Assembly (NCBI GenBank): GCA_916613615.1
Contig: OU744731.1
Span: 62,398,880-62,462,879, forward strand
Length of the DNA stretch: 64,000 nt
DNA from: Steromphala cineraria
Lineage: Eukaryota; Mollusca; Gastropoda; Trochida; Trochidae
Direction of reading: 5' to 3'
Both the position numbers and the translations under genes were made by a program. The notes beneath the pieces are model-generated. The model was given only the letters and a program-made list of their open reading frames with translations, did no database searches and was not told the origin of the DNA. Each line of letters opens with the position of its first letter. Position 1 is the first letter of the stretch. Below are positions 1-12,429 of this stretch, piece by piece.

Positions 1-1540
1 TAGTTCTTTCTTTCGCTGTACAGTAACAAGTGAGTTGTTAAAGCTTTAAGTATGTCATAGGTACTGGCTGGAATAAAGCATTCAAACTAAATGAATTGAT
101 GAAGGTTATCTTCCTCCGCAACATCAACGTACACATCGGTCAGTTTGACAGCAGTACTGAGAATCTACGATAAGAGTGGGAAATTGAAACTGACGTCCCA
201 TTGGGGAACATCTATCAATCTCATCTTGTGGAGGATCTTCTGACAAAAGGAGAAATATTACTTCTGTGGATTGCTGCATCGTAACTATTGATTAATTACT
301 ACACATAATAAGCCCATTGTTTACACTCCAACATCTGCCAAATACATAGGTATGCTAAATCAAAACCTTTAAGGTTTTGGTATTAATATCCTGCCTGCAA
401 TTAACATTTGTTATGTATATTTGTAGTTGTTTTATAAATGAAAGTCTAGTATGTATTTCATAAAGGCTAGACAATGAACATGTTACCAGAAATACATGAT
501 AACATGGAAAAAGTTCATATATACATATAGACTTGCACGCTTCACTGAGAAAGAAAAAAAATGTATGAATTTATTTCGTTGCAGACATGTCTCAATTTGC
601 ACATAAATGACAAGCTTGGAAGAAAAAGTCGTCGTTTGAGATATACAATTTGCGCTTTAATAACGATAAATACCATTACCTTAAACAATGTTAAAGTACA
701 TGAGCTTTTTTAATACAGAGTTTTACTGTTAATTCTCAAAAGATACATAATAGTATACTATGAAACAAAACAATAACATATACATGGTTAATATTGATTA
801 ATCAAGATTTCAATTCACAAGTGACGCTAAGAATAGATTGCATCAGTGACGGCACTTAACATCACTTCAAATGTCGAATTCATAGCTTATAGCACTTGTC
901 TGTTTGAAAAATGAATACTGACATCCCTATGGGGCCATATATCTGACTTGTATCTTACCACTGACAGAATGGTTAACGTTTAGATCTTGAGAGACGCACG
1001 ATGTGTTATTGGCTTGTCTCCTGGGAACATGTGTATGCTTTATGTGCGATGTAATTACAGTGCAATAATGGCAGTTATGTTTCAAATTTATGTTTAATAA
1101 TTGTTTTTGAAATTGAATTTCGATTTTTTTTTCAGAAAATGTATATACGATCGGATTCAAGAGCATGCAATTACAATTGAAAAATAACACCTCCTCATTT
1201 AAATGAACCAATGAATACACAGCGTAGGTTGCATCAAAGCCATCAAAAAATTATGATAATTTCAAATTTATTTACAACTCTTCTTCGTTTACGAGTTTTT
1301 CAACATTTTCATTTACCTAATTGTTTTGTCATATTTACTTTTACTAACATCCATATGATATATAATAGATAATGTGTAATCATTTCATAAATGTTTTCTT
1401 GATATGACATAATCAAGAGCACCATCAAACAAGTAATTTATTTTCCACAGCACAGTACGTTATGTACATCTTCCCTATTCCCGCGAAGCACCGTAAAAAC
1501 AGGCTCATCAATCATATTGCTGGAAATGCATAACTTACAT
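1..1540. other. AT-rich intergenic DNA
   Basis: No coding region, RNA gene or clear mobile element was recognised. The only sizeable open frame (minus strand, 927-1220) has low-complexity AT-driven composition and no conserved motif. Short similarities to the 6280-6510 segment exist, for example the shared phrase ttcatagcttata near 880 and 6490, suggesting an old local duplication. Confidence 0.5.
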
Positions 1541-1890
1541 GTTCATTTCACTTGGTGATAAGCACATGATCTACAACGTTTGAGATGCAGGACATTCTTA
1601 TGAATATTAGAAATGTAAACATGTATGCATTCAAACAAATTCTTACTACGAACGATATCTTCATGTTGAAAAATTAAGCCTCTATGTTTATAATGCCCAT
1701 GAAAAACGATGTAAAAGGTTAAATGAAATGTTTTGTGATTAATTATTATTTTCATGTTATCTACTTCTCGTAAGTTCTGCGTATTATTACTTATTACTTT
1801 TGTATACGAAATATGTGTTTACATGTACCTGTATTTTGGCCCAGGGGCCTTTATACTTGAAAACAGTTGATGAATGAATTAACAAGTCAC
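1540..1890 (+). mobile_element. decayed LINE 3' end
   Basis: On the plus strand, near 1620-1740, a broken frame reads FKQILTTNDIF, then MLKN, a stop, and ASMFI. It resembles the last helical segment of the LINE polyprotein better preserved at 12852-13601, where the matching part reads INKFISLMKSKSKSHLENLS. It is followed at about 1836-1890 by a tail reading ggcccaggggcctttatac and then a gaatgaatt-type end. Such tails are typical of 3' ends of invertebrate non-LTR elements. The frame has several stops, so the copy is dead. The assignment rests on pattern similarity by eye. Confidence 0.35.
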
Positions 1891-2196
1891 TTTATCTATT
1901 GAATATACATTATTTATATACAACGATTGGCCTGTTCTCTAGAGAGGGCTTATATGGTATGGTATGGCATGACTTAACGTAAAGGGGATATTTATTCCGT
2001 CTCATAAAGACTATATGTATATAATCATTAGGTTACAATTGTTTTACCCCCAAACCCTACTAAGTCAATTCAGTTACTCGATCGTGGACTAGGAGCCATG
2101 TTGAAGGACTAATGCATTTCCACAACTACCCAAATAGCTGTCCTCAGACAGAAAGTAAGTGCTACTAGCCAAACAATGATCCTCTAAATTGTTCAC

Positions 2197-2400
2197 AGTC
2201 TATAAATGGTAAAAGACACATAACACACAGTTGCCAACAATGTCTATCGAAAGCTTGTTGACTGTTTATCTAACGCTTTGCTGTCTGGGAACAGAAATCG
2301 AGCTACAGTTATCTTTTCTTCATGCTGGCTGTAAACCTGTAAACTTGATGTAGAAGTGTTCAATGTGCAAAGTGGCGGAATAGGGATGGAATTCTTGAAG
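2197..2400 (+). repeat. exon-like direct repeat, copy 1
   Basis: This segment aligns with 7537-7725. Shared landmarks are a cacag(t/c)ct(a/g)taaa start, an acaatgtct core, tgtttatct, gagctacagt and cttcatgctg. In one forward frame both copies give similar peptides: NVYRKLVDCLSNALL here and NVSHQLAVCLSDVSY in the other, each followed by an ATV-[IF]-F-[ST]-SC pattern. That could reflect an ancient duplicated exon, but stops follow soon after. Just upstream, near 2152, cagaaagtaagt resembles a splice donor. No known family was recognised. Confidence 0.35.
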
Positions 2401-2444
2401 TAACGTTTTCCCTGTTTATCATGAATAGACAATTTCTCATTAAT

Positions 2445-3138
2445 GATAATAGAATCACCAGCATAGTATGTGTTGAATTATATGGCTTACAATTGTTTTT
2501 TAAAAAACAAGCCATTCTGTTTACATGGGGTGACATTGGTTACTACGCGTTTCCTTTTGTCTTTGAATTTTGGAGGTATAGTATAATGTATTTTTGAAAT
2601 ATAAAATAAATGGTGTGCATACTTTCATGGCGCCTTTTCTACATCCTTAGACATGCTCAAAACCCTACATTATTATCCTGAAGTAGTGTATTTTCACAGC
2701 TGCTACTAAGCGCTTGTCACGACCACGTAGGTCAGTACATCCAGTTTTCAGGTACCCAGTTTAATAGCTTCGTTGGCTAAGCAAAAGCATATAATAGCCT
2801 CATGTGTCTCGTATTGTAGGCAATGTTTTCTCTATCCATCAACATATTAAAGCAATGAATAATATTTTGATATTGAATCAAGATAGTCATTGTTAAATTG
2901 GAAAGTGCAATGAACATGAACAAAAAGCAGTCTTATAGTTACCTGAAAATCGTGTTTCACTTTGGAGTATTCATGATGTCCATTGTTGAATCCTTATCTT
3001 TTCTACCCTGAATCGGATTTTGCCTTATATTCAATTGAGGCCTTTACAGTTGAACATATTCTTGAAACGGTGTTAGGATCGTTACCGAACTCCTTCTACT
3101 CAGAAAATAAAGAAGTCATAGAGTTTCGTTTGTCCCCA
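2445..3138. other. intergenic DNA, nothing recognised
   Basis: Both strands contain only short AT-rich open frames with no recognised motif. The frame at 2983-3165 runs into the inverted repeat that begins at 3143, which argues against a real gene. Confidence 0.5.
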
Positions 3139-3142
3139 TTAA

Positions 3143-3472
3143 AAGGGCAGCAGCACGTTTTTTGAAAATTTTATATTTTAGATTTTCACTGATAATTGAA
3201 CGTGAATGCTTAATGCGTTATTAAGATAGTGGGAAAAATACATTACACAAACAAGTCACACATATTTAGAGAAAAATTAAAAAAATTCAAATATAGTCCA
3301 GTTTTGAGTGAACACTTTTCATTTTGTGTAAGAAAAGGATTCACATGGCTGAAATTTACATAATATATTGGATGTATTGCTGCTTCACTTGGTTTAAATA
3401 CGTTGTTGGAACCATCTTTGTTCATTTCCCTGACATCACCTTATATGCCTCCTAAAACGTGCTACTGCCCCT
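3143..3472. mobile_element. TTAA-flanked MITE, copy 1
   Basis: The element starts AAGGGCAGCAGCACGTTTTT and ends with the inverted form (aaaacgtgctactgcccct). It is flanked on both sides by TTAA (3139-3142 and 3473-3476). Internal landmarks shared with the other copies are ttttcactgataattg near the left end and cctgacatcaccttat near the right end. There is no transposase, so it is non-autonomous. A TTAA target is typical of piggyBac-type transposons, but the family is an inference. The minus-strand frame at 3243-3425 lies inside the element and is a by-product. Confidence 0.85.
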
Positions 3473-3479
3473 TTAACAA

Positions 3480-4770
3480 TGTTGGAGATTAAAGTCCAAG
3501 TCATGCAAAAATGACATTTATGTCTTACGTTAACACAGGACGTTTGCTGTGCTCGAGTACTTTAATCAAAGCAGACATATTCTATAAACATGTAAACACA
3601 CTCTATCTTAATGTAGGCTGACTCCTTGACAGAAACATGGAGCCGAGGGTATAGACTGTTTTCCAATAAAGTTACTTTGCCACCTTGCACAATTTACCAC
3701 CTGACAGATAATTTGATTGACTCAAATTTGTTTGCAATTATTGGGGTTTTCTTGGCACATGGCAAATAATGTGACCGACTACTGTCTAAGCCTTTGGATG
3801 ATCAAATTATCGAAGCAAGTAACTAACACCAGACCATGTCGTGGACGATTCAAACTTTAAGTCAATCTCACTTTGACTCTTTTCAATATAATTGCAATTT
3901 TGAATCGAAATGTATTAATATGATGGGTTTGATTGAAAACTTGGAATATGATATCTCAGGTACTCTTTAAACCTAAAAAAAATCCCTTTTCTATAATGAT
4001 GATGCATGTTGTGAATATTCACTTACATCTGTTGGACAAGACAAGTGTATTTGCAAAGGAAGTAATAATAAAATTTTAACATCAGGAAAAATAATAAATT
4101 TTGATTGTGTTGTTCTAGACAAGATTGAGTAAGGGGTGTTATATATTCAACGATTCAAGACAGCGGTAATAGATTTAAAGAAGTAACAATTATTGCGGTG
4201 AACAAACAAGGAACTATTATAGTTCACATTAAATTGAAGTTATTCATAACAAATCGTTCCGACTTTAACTTTCAAAATTGTGATAGAAACAAGCATTGGT
4301 ATGAGTGAACAAATCTCGAAATATGGTTCTTAGGATTATATATTTACTACGTTAAATACACGTAAGAGATAAGATTTAATATAACTATGCAAAAACATAA
4401 TTATATTAGCATATATTTATTTTATAAAAAATCTGCTTAGTGACAAACAACAGAGGGGCATGTACAACATGTACATAATGATATATTAATTAGTTAAAGG
4501 CGTCATTCGATTCAAAATTCAGATTTAAAAAAATATTTATGTCTGGTATCATGATAAGGAAAGACACACAGAAACTATTCATAAACATGTCTATCAAAAG
4601 TTAAAAATTGCATGCTAAATGTCAACAAATCATGTCTGTTTTGACGTTTAACCAAACTCCTGCAGTGATTGAAAGGTGCAATCTGACAGATTGCTTTGTA
4701 CATATTTTGTTAAAAAGCAATAGCAAAATAAACACGTTCTCTCCCTTATAAATACTTTACTGAGAGGAGA
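3480..4770. other. AT-rich intergenic DNA, nothing recognised
   Basis: Scanned on both strands; no open frame of note, no tandem repeat and no clear mobile element. Scattered A/T runs only. Confidence 0.5.
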
Positions 4771-4780
4771 TGAAGGCATG

Positions 4781-5079
4781 CATTCTCTCTCCACAGAGGC
4801 AGACCAAATAATAAAATTGTGATTGAGTCTCTGTTCTTTTTAGACCAAATAATTTCGTTCCGGCAGATTCCCCTGGCAGAAAATACTTGCACCACAATCC
4901 ATTACAATTTTATCAGCAAATGGCGACCAATCTCGCATGGAAATGGTGGTTCATATCACAATGCGCAACTTTGATTGCCTCCAATCAGGCATCTCCCCTT
5001 CTACCCAAAAACGTCGGCGAATAAGAACAGAGGCTCGATCAACATTTCATGACTTGACTGCCTCTGTGAGGAGAGAATG
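4781..5079. mobile_element. Mutator-like MITE with 9-bp target duplication
   Basis: The ends are long imperfect inverted repeats of about 60 bp: the left begins CATTCTCTCTCCACAGAGGC, and the right end read backwards begins CATTCTCTCCTCACAGAGGC; both run to CTCTGTTCTT. The element is bracketed by the direct repeat GAAGGCATG (4772-4780 and 5080-5088). A 9-bp duplication with long terminal inverted repeats fits non-autonomous Mutator-like elements. It has no coding capacity. A second, end-trimmed copy lies at 51661-51992 and keeps about 65 bp of interior that this copy lacks. Confidence 0.8.
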
Positions 5080-5089
5080 GAAGGCATGT

Positions 5090-6700
5090 GAACTAAGTCG
5101 ACATGTCTCATAATGACTTTTCATAGTTCCTCATTTTAATAATTCTATTACTTGCACTTTTAGAAAGTTTATTGGCCTTTCCATTTCAAAGAATGTCTGT
5201 TCACGCAACAGATCAATTTAAAGATATATATCATTAAGTTCTGGCAAAGTGATGAATCATTTAAACCCTGAAAAAGTAGATGTCCTTAGATAGACAGGTT
5301 TTTGATATCACAGAATGTTTTTATCATCCCGTCAGCATTTTGCTAAAAGGTATGCAACAGAACATCCAATTTGTTAATGCACATGTTTCTTTGGCCTTAC
5401 AATATAGAGCTTCTATTGAAATTAAGACAATCAATGACTTCAGTTTCAATTGGGAGTGCACTTTTCATGTCTTTTTGTCTCGAATGAATTTTGATATTTT
5501 CCACTATTGGTTCAGAAGTCCAATTTCATTTATCATAATTTGAAAATATTTGACCAATGTCCAAAATCAAATCTGAAGAGTCTTATATCTTGCTATCTAC
5601 TAAGAACGTCCAAATGACCATTAACTCTCTCGATATCCATGTAAGTGAAATATAGTATGTTTAATACATCAACAGTCATGGTAGAACATTTTACCACTAA
5701 GCATCAGTGGCTTATTTTGAAAGTGAATGCTAATGCTTGAACAAAATTTCATCAAAAATAACTTAATTACGGAAGATGTGTTGAATGTTAACGTTCACAG
5801 ACACATCAACACATTCATAGGCTTTCAAACTAGAATCCAGATGTTTAGAAATTTAAGGCTGACATCAAAACTGAAAAATTTGCTGTTAATATTTTGGCAG
5901 GAGAAATATGTATTATGTGAAATACTATAGTCGAAAATACTTTTACTGTAGAACATCATTGTTTTATAAAAATGTGCTACATAATACATTTGAATCACAA
6001 AGAGGGACATGTTTGTACATAGCAAACAACGCATACTTGCATGTAAATCATGAACGTGGAGATATGGTGTGATATAATGCAGCTGGAAGCAAATAATATC
6101 CGGTGCCAAAATTCGGAATATCTGCACGTTAAAAGATACAAAGCCTAGTTAAAAAGTATTTTAGACATTATTTCATTTGAGATCATACGATTTTTATTGA
6201 TTTGTAACTTAACCAAAAGTCATATAATATATATAACAATATCCACAAAACTTCAAACGTTTTTTCATAACTTCACTGGCCTATTTGAAAAATGAAAAAT
6301 GGTTCCCTTCGGAATTGATATGTTCATTGTATTGATAATTGAGTTTCGACAAAATTTATCCTAATCTTATTTTACAGAAACCCGAGTGTGAAAGAAAAAT
6401 ATTGACAAATACATGTTTTATTATCAAACATAACAGTATATTGGATCGCATCCATGATGTTAATTCAGATCACTTCAAACACTGTATTCATAGCTTATAC
6501 TAGAGAAATACGTTATGGCTTATTGTTTACTTTAATTATCATTTTATAATGGTATTTATAAGTTTTAAGTTTTGTTTTAATTATCATGTTTTGTTTTTAT
6601 TTTAGACAATTTAACAAAATGCAAAAGAGATTTATCAAAATAGCCAAGGCTACTTGTAGACAACTTATCACTGTCAAACTATGACTCCTTGAGAGAGGCA
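5090..6700. other. intergenic DNA with short shadow frames
   Basis: Short open frames occur at 5280-5543 (+), 5727-5930 (+) and 5825-6127 (-). The latter two overlap on opposite strands, none has a recognisable motif, and their composition is what AT-rich DNA gives by chance. The part around 6280-6510 shares short phrases with 840-910. Confidence 0.45.
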
Positions 6701-6718
6701 AGAGTGTTAATGCATGAT

Positions 6719-6785
6719 ATGGACATATAACAACAAACACTGCCTCGTATAATGTCTATCAAACTTCGCCCGTTTTTCATAAGAC
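6719..6785 (+). repeat. exon-like direct repeat, partial copy 2
   Basis: The phrase ggacatataacaacaaacac followed by tgcctcgtataatgtctatc matches 7557-7600 (ggacatacagcaacaaacat followed by tgcccacaatgtctctc). Similarity fades after about 65 bp. It is a fragment of the same local repeat as at 2197 and 7537. Confidence 0.4.
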
Positions 6786-7536
6786 GTTTGCTTTCAGCAG
6801 AAGGTATGAAACCGAGCTATTATCGGAAAGCTCCCGCAGCGGGCGATGTCAGCAAAACAAGATTGCATTTTGCAAAAAGAATTTGGGTTTATAAATATAT
6901 TTATATATTTTTTATAGTAGGTACTAATTTATACCTTTCTGTGTCATTTTTAGTAATTACATAACTCTTTATTTAATGGTAGCTTAGGAAATGATTATTT
7001 TTAAACTTATATAACATAATGAGTTGTATATCCCTGCTAGCTACAAGTGTAGTGACTTAAAGTTTTGATGTCAATGTTTGTGTATAATTTTGTACATTTC
7101 ATTTTCAATGACGCAGCAATCTGCTTTAAATCAACTCTTCTAAAGTACTTTGTGTAGAAAGTGCAAATAAAAACCATTGCTATGGGAGGTTGTATAAATA
7201 AGTAAAAATATATACACATCAGACAACTTCAATTTTTACTCTGGTTTTTCTTATGTCAAAACACGATGAATTTTCGTATTTAGAACGATAAAGAGTTGAA
7301 ATTCAAAAGTAATGATTACAGAATTAAGAATGAAAGTGTTTCATTTCATAATGCATGATGTATGGATTTACATTACTTAGAATGACAATTCACACAGATC
7401 CTCTTGAAAATAACGGTTTTGAAAGTTGCAATATTGTTCAAGGTCATGCATCTATTCAACTTCAAAATCAGCTAGCTAAGAAAATAAGGTAGTGGATCCA
7501 CCGCCCCAAACCAAATCATCACCATCAACGTTTTCA

Positions 7537-7725
7537 CAGCCTGTAAACGATGATACGGACATACAGCAACAAACATTGCCCACAATGTCTCTCACCAGTT
7601 GGCCGTATGTTTATCTGATGTCAGTTATCGTGGTGGAAAAGGAGCTACAGTATTCTTCACTTCATGCTGCGTGTTTACTTGAATCAATGATGAATAGAGT
7701 GGCATTGTGCAAAATGGCTTATGTT
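7537..7725 (+). repeat. exon-like direct repeat, copy 3
   Basis: This is the longest copy of the local repeat and aligns with 2197-2400. Two forward frames stay open across much of it, so the reading frame is ambiguous. The one that best matches copy 1 reads NVSHQLAVCLSDVSYRGGKG and then an ATVFFTSCC-like end. No start codon, splice pair or protein family could be assigned, so it is listed as a repeat and not as a gene. Confidence 0.35.
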
Positions 7726-8084
7726 GAAGTTGTTTAGGATTGATTGAAACAAGTGATTTAGGTTCCATTTTTCCATCAGGTGTACTAGTCCTTGTATTTC
7801 ATATGATATCTAACGTTTGTTCCTTATTATGTTATAGCAACATTTGAGAACATATCTGCTTTTCTAAATCAGACGAGGATCTCTTTTTTATTTCTTATCG
7901 ATTAAAATGATGCACTTGTTTGAACAAGGGTAATGTTGCTTAACGCATGGACGTCCTTAGTTACGATTTTGGGTAATGTACATGTGCGAGGTCTTCAATT
8001 ATATGAAGAACCTCATTATCAGTTCAGTAATAATGATTGGAAACTTATCTAAGGACCATTTGAGCTTGTTAACTGGACACATTG

Positions 8085-8350
8085 TTCATTTGGAAGAATT
8101 AAATATTCTTAGATATAATGACACACCTTGTACACAGTCCACCCTGCTGTAAATGGGTACCTCGTAAGGATTGAGAGTGACATTTATGATGTGCGTCACA
8201 TGACTGCACGTGTTGTATGCTCCCTCGGGAGTCGAGATGGTAAAAGAAGTGTCATGAAGATTGATATCCAATGATCGAGGGAAAGCCAAAGCGTTTTTGA
8301 GCAGCGCTCTCTGAGCTGGATATTGGCGCTATACAAATGTTTAGTAGATA
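8085..8350 (+). mobile_element. SINE-like dispersed repeat
   Basis: The segment holds a compact, less AT-rich block with phrases that recur in short retroposons of marine invertebrates: ccaccctgctgtaaatgggt near 8139, a bacterial-free stretch ctccctcgggagtcgagatg near 8220, and a tail-like ggcgctatacaaatg at about 8326. The last phrase is close to the tgcgctatataaat tail at 41934. The two minus-strand frames here are shadows. No target duplication was found and the family assignment rests on recalled pattern. Confidence 0.35.
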
Positions 8351-8359
8351 GTTGTAGTA

Positions 8360-9795
8360 GATGGCAACATAATTTCAATGTAGAATGTATTGGTTGGCAT
8401 GTATATGTAAGGGTATCCTTCCGTCAAGGCGTCTACGAGACGATTGTGAGAATGTCGTTATACAGTATTGTCTCGTCATGTAGGTAAGATCAGTCTGGAA
8501 CCAAACATCGTGACTCTTAATTGCCCACCGTGTAGCCTTCTACAAGTATGTAATTCATCAACCTTTATACCTATTTTCAACCTTTATTTTGTTTGTAATC
8601 AAATGCGTTCTTCTCGCCTATATCCATGGCTGACAATGCAACTAATTGCTGTCTGGGTCGTCATATGATTATATTAATTAGTCACGTGGTCTTAACAAGG
8701 CCTAATGTAACAAGTGAAAGTTACATTTTTGCTTATTTTCAAACTCAAAATAAAAGGGTTTTTATTTGTTTTTAACTGGAAATGAAGTTATTAGATTTAC
8801 AAAATAAATATAATAAATTACGATTGATATGAGAGATATGAGATACATGTAATATGTAATATAATACGCAGTCTTTCATGGGAAGTATATTATGAATATG
8901 AAGTTTTTCAAATTAAAAGAAATATCAGTGCAGAGAATTAAAGATTTTGGAAACAAAGGAATGTAAAGAGAGTTTTAAGAATTATTTCAATTTGAATGTA
9001 TTCCCTTTTTTCCATGACATCGGTGATGTTAAAAGAAAAGTTTAATTATTGCAATTTGTAAACACAACTATCAAACCGCCAATAATTATTCTATGTTTCC
9101 TTCAACTTGGAATTCAAATTGAAAAATGAAATGATATTGCCTGGAGGAATCTAACGTTAATCATTAATCTCAGCTCTAGTTATATTTATATTTCTAAATC
9201 TAATTCCGTTTATTTTGATGTGTCCTTTGTCTCGGCGATTTGATACATCCGATTTGGCATTCAGAAAATGATTATGCAAGGTTTAAACTTAAGAACATTT
9301 TTACCATGTTGACATTTGTTTTGCGTTTATTTTAAACTTATTCATGTTTTGCAAATCATTTAAGAATTTGGATTTTGATAAAGAGAAATACTTTAGATGT
9401 TTTCAATTTTAAATGTAACAAACCATTTATAGACAAACTCAAGAATCCCTTAAGGGAACAGACAACGTAAGAATTTAATTTGAACTGCCATCAAAGGAAT
9501 AATATTCCAAGACAGAATGTATGTCTAATAATTGTATTAAGGACAAACATACAAAACTCGTTTATCTACAAATAGTTTATTAACAAATTCTGTAATAACG
9601 TTTATGCTTGCAGGCTTTAAAGAAAGTTTATGTAAACGTTTCGTGAATCTCCTGCTGTTTTTGAAATTGAGATCTTACATACTGCCTTGTTCATTTCACC
9701 GTTTACAAATAGAAAAGGCATTCACGGACCAAACATTCTAAGCATTACTAAAAGAACTTTTGTGCATGAAAATTTGTGGTGAAATGCCTCTAATG
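8360..9795. other. AT-rich intergenic DNA, nothing recognised
   Basis: Contains long AT-rich stretches (about 8700-9780) without open frames of note. The 66-residue frame at 8468-8668 has no motif and no homologous copy elsewhere in the window. Confidence 0.5.
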
Positions 9796-9800
9796 CCTCC

Positions 9801-11712
9801 TTCCACCAAACCGCGCCCGATATGCGACAGTCCATAATCACCTCGATCACCTCCATCGCAGACATTTAGGGACCTGTTTTCAACACTTTTGAGTTTGTGT
9901 TTCCACCAAGCTGATTGTGCGATTCAACTGCGACCACAAACTGACCATATGTGACCTTTTTGGCGAGACCTTGGTTGAGACTCAAGAGTACGGGCGCATA
10001 GATCGTAGGTCGATCTCAACACGGTCGTGTACATATAGTAATCACGGAAAATAGAAATAAAATGCTTTTTGTCGATTATTTTTTTATTTGTAACTTACTG
10101 GATTTTTTAAAAGAGCGTTGCAGGTTTGTTGTCACGCGCATTGCTGAGAGTGACGTAAGCTGTAGCAGGTTTCGAAATGTATTGAAAATATGCACATTTT
10201 GGGCAGTTTTACCTGAAAAAAGGCAATTTAAAGTATATTTTTGCAATGAATTCATAAGGCCTAGTTGGGGAAAGCTTAGTTATTTGAACATCTGTAAGAA
10301 TTACTTACATTAGTCGTATACTAAAACAATAAACGCCAAAAAACATTTTATTTCTATTACCGTGATCACTTTAGTTACGACCGAATTAACAAATATCAAT
10401 GCGAAAGGTTAAGACCATGCTGATCAAATGCGATCGACTTGCGATCAGTTCGTGGCTTGTGAAATCGACCACGTTACGACATTTACTGGTCTTGTACGAC
10501 TCAAGTACAACACTCACGACTATTCATACATCTGCATTGCGTCACAGGCGACCTCATCACAACTTTTTGAAAGCCTTGTTCTTGTTGAAAGTATGAAATA
10601 ACTGCAACCGACAACAAATATGTCCTTCTGAGAATGACATGCATACTAGATACTGAACATACTAGATTTCAATTGAACATTGTGGGTATGTGAGTTTTAT
10701 GTGATACACATATACCTTTGTTTTAAAAAGAAATGCATAGCAGATTGTGATTTCTTTGACTCGCGTAAAGACTGTAATGTTTCTCTCAAGAACGTTATTG
10801 TAAAAAAAAATTACAGTTTGAGTACAAAAAAGGGGAAATTTGGGCCAGTTCTTCTGTTTAGGAAACATTTGAAAACTGTTTTACAAGATTATACTTTAGA
10901 AAATCGGTAAGGCAACATATAGAAAGCATAAAAGCATTTGGAACTGATACCCAAACAGAGGCAAATATTGTTTCATCTTTTGTTATTCGCTAAATCATGA
11001 CAAATGGGATAAAACTATGGAATGCAAAGGTGTAGAAAATGGAAACATTGTTATACGTCAGACTAAAACTTCACTTTAAAAATCTGTTTTTGAAGAATTT
11101 AGCAGAAAGTATGTACATCAACAACATCCACGAACGTCAAATTCATCGTGATTAAGGTCTAAATGGGGAAGGTTTGAAGCATGTTGGTGTTGGTTCACAT
11201 ATAGCACGCAACATTATTTATTATTATGTCAAAATCAAGGCCAAAATCCTGCACAAGTTCCCAAAAGCACTAATCTTAACTCTAAATCTTAATCTAAACT
11301 GCTTTAGAACGTTCATGCAATGAACATTATTGACGTGCACGTCAACGTCATATTACGTTTTGAACATTTTAACATCCGGACATCGCAATGCAGGAAGGAT
11401 GGGGGAAAACTTAGTAAAATAAACTTTTGTGCCAGAAAGATAGCAATCAATGTTGATTGGAAACGATCGAGTTGGGAGTTGCGATTGACATGCGGCCGTA
11501 TCAGGACCCCATCGTGTCTGATACGACCAAATTATGACTAATTTGTTAAATCGATCGCAAAAGTCCTGCGAGTTTTTAAAACAGACAATCGAATTCGCAA
11601 ACCCCTCTGCGACAATATGAGTGAGGGAGATAAAAATTGCTACAATGGAGACCTTTCAAAGACTACAGAAAAATCGGTTGCAATGGGGTCGTATGCTTGG
11701 TGGAACGGGGAA
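9801..11712. repeat. composite repeat with inverted ends
   Basis: The phrase ttccaccaa occurs at 9801 and again exactly 100 bp later at 9901, and in inverted form (ttggtggaac) at about 11695. Each is followed, read inwards, by a c(g/a)-rich stretch with tgcgac or tacgac words. The block is richer in CG dinucleotides (cgatc, gcgac, acgac) than its surroundings. It may be an old DNA transposon with a later MITE inserted at 10036-10371. No transposase frame and no convincing target duplication were seen. Confidence 0.35.
10036..10371. mobile_element. TA-flanked MITE
   Basis: The ends form an imperfect inverted repeat of about 35 bp: TAGTAATCACGGAAAATAGA on the left and, read backwards from the right, AAGTGATCACGGTAATAGAA, both continuing to AATAAAATG and a T-rich run. 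TA dinucleotides flank it at 10034-10035 and 10372-10373, as for Tc1/mariner-type elements. The 83-codon open frame inside (10062-10313) has no transposase motif. It sits inside the CG-richer composite block and is therefore probably the younger insertion. Confidence 0.7.
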
Positions 11713-11714
11713 TA

Positions 11715-12425
11715 AGCAACTGAATAAATTTACTAAGTAAAATACGTTACCCTTTTAATTTATTTTTTATGACCTGCATGTACAAGTAGATATTGTAGTA
11801 ATGTATTTGCTTTAAGTAAGTAACATGTCTTTTGTATGGAAAATTAACTTTCTTTTACGATTCCATATCTTCGCAATGCACTCGATCCTGAAAGGTTACA
11901 ATGAGATAAAATAATTTGAAACGATACAATTAGTAGTCCTCCATCAGCCTAGCGCAGTTGTTTTGTGCAATTCAGCAAAAAATTGCTTGACTGTGGTAAT
12001 GTCTAAATTCATGTGGACGTCAATTGGTTTACACACCTTGTAACGAAATTAACTGTTCACAATTCCACGTTTGGAAGCTTAATGGCCCCTCAATCGTGAT
12101 TTAAGCCGTGAAGGTCTGAACATTAAGCAAATAAATGTGCAATAAGGATTAACCTAAAATCCAACTTTGTGATTGAAAATGTAGTCCTCGAGATATTACA
12201 TTTCCCCAGATATCTTACTTCGTTTCGTGTTATATTTGTTCTGTCCTTGTCTTTGTTGATCTGAATAACAATTTGACCTTAAACTAATAACATTAACAAT
12301 TAATCTAATTATTGTGTTATATCCATAATCATCCAAAGTTTTTTACATTGAAATTGAGACATGTTTAGATAGCCATCGTCGAGTCTTTCTAGCCTTTCCT
12401 CAGCTTAAAACTTTTAACTCTCTCG
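11715..12425. other. intergenic DNA, nothing recognised
   Basis: No open frame, repeat or RNA-like structure was recognised on either strand. Confidence 0.45.
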
Positions 12426-12429
12426 ATGA

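Noticed and set aside
10062..10313. 83-residue forward frame
   Set aside because: It lies wholly inside the TA-flanked MITE and has no transposase motif.
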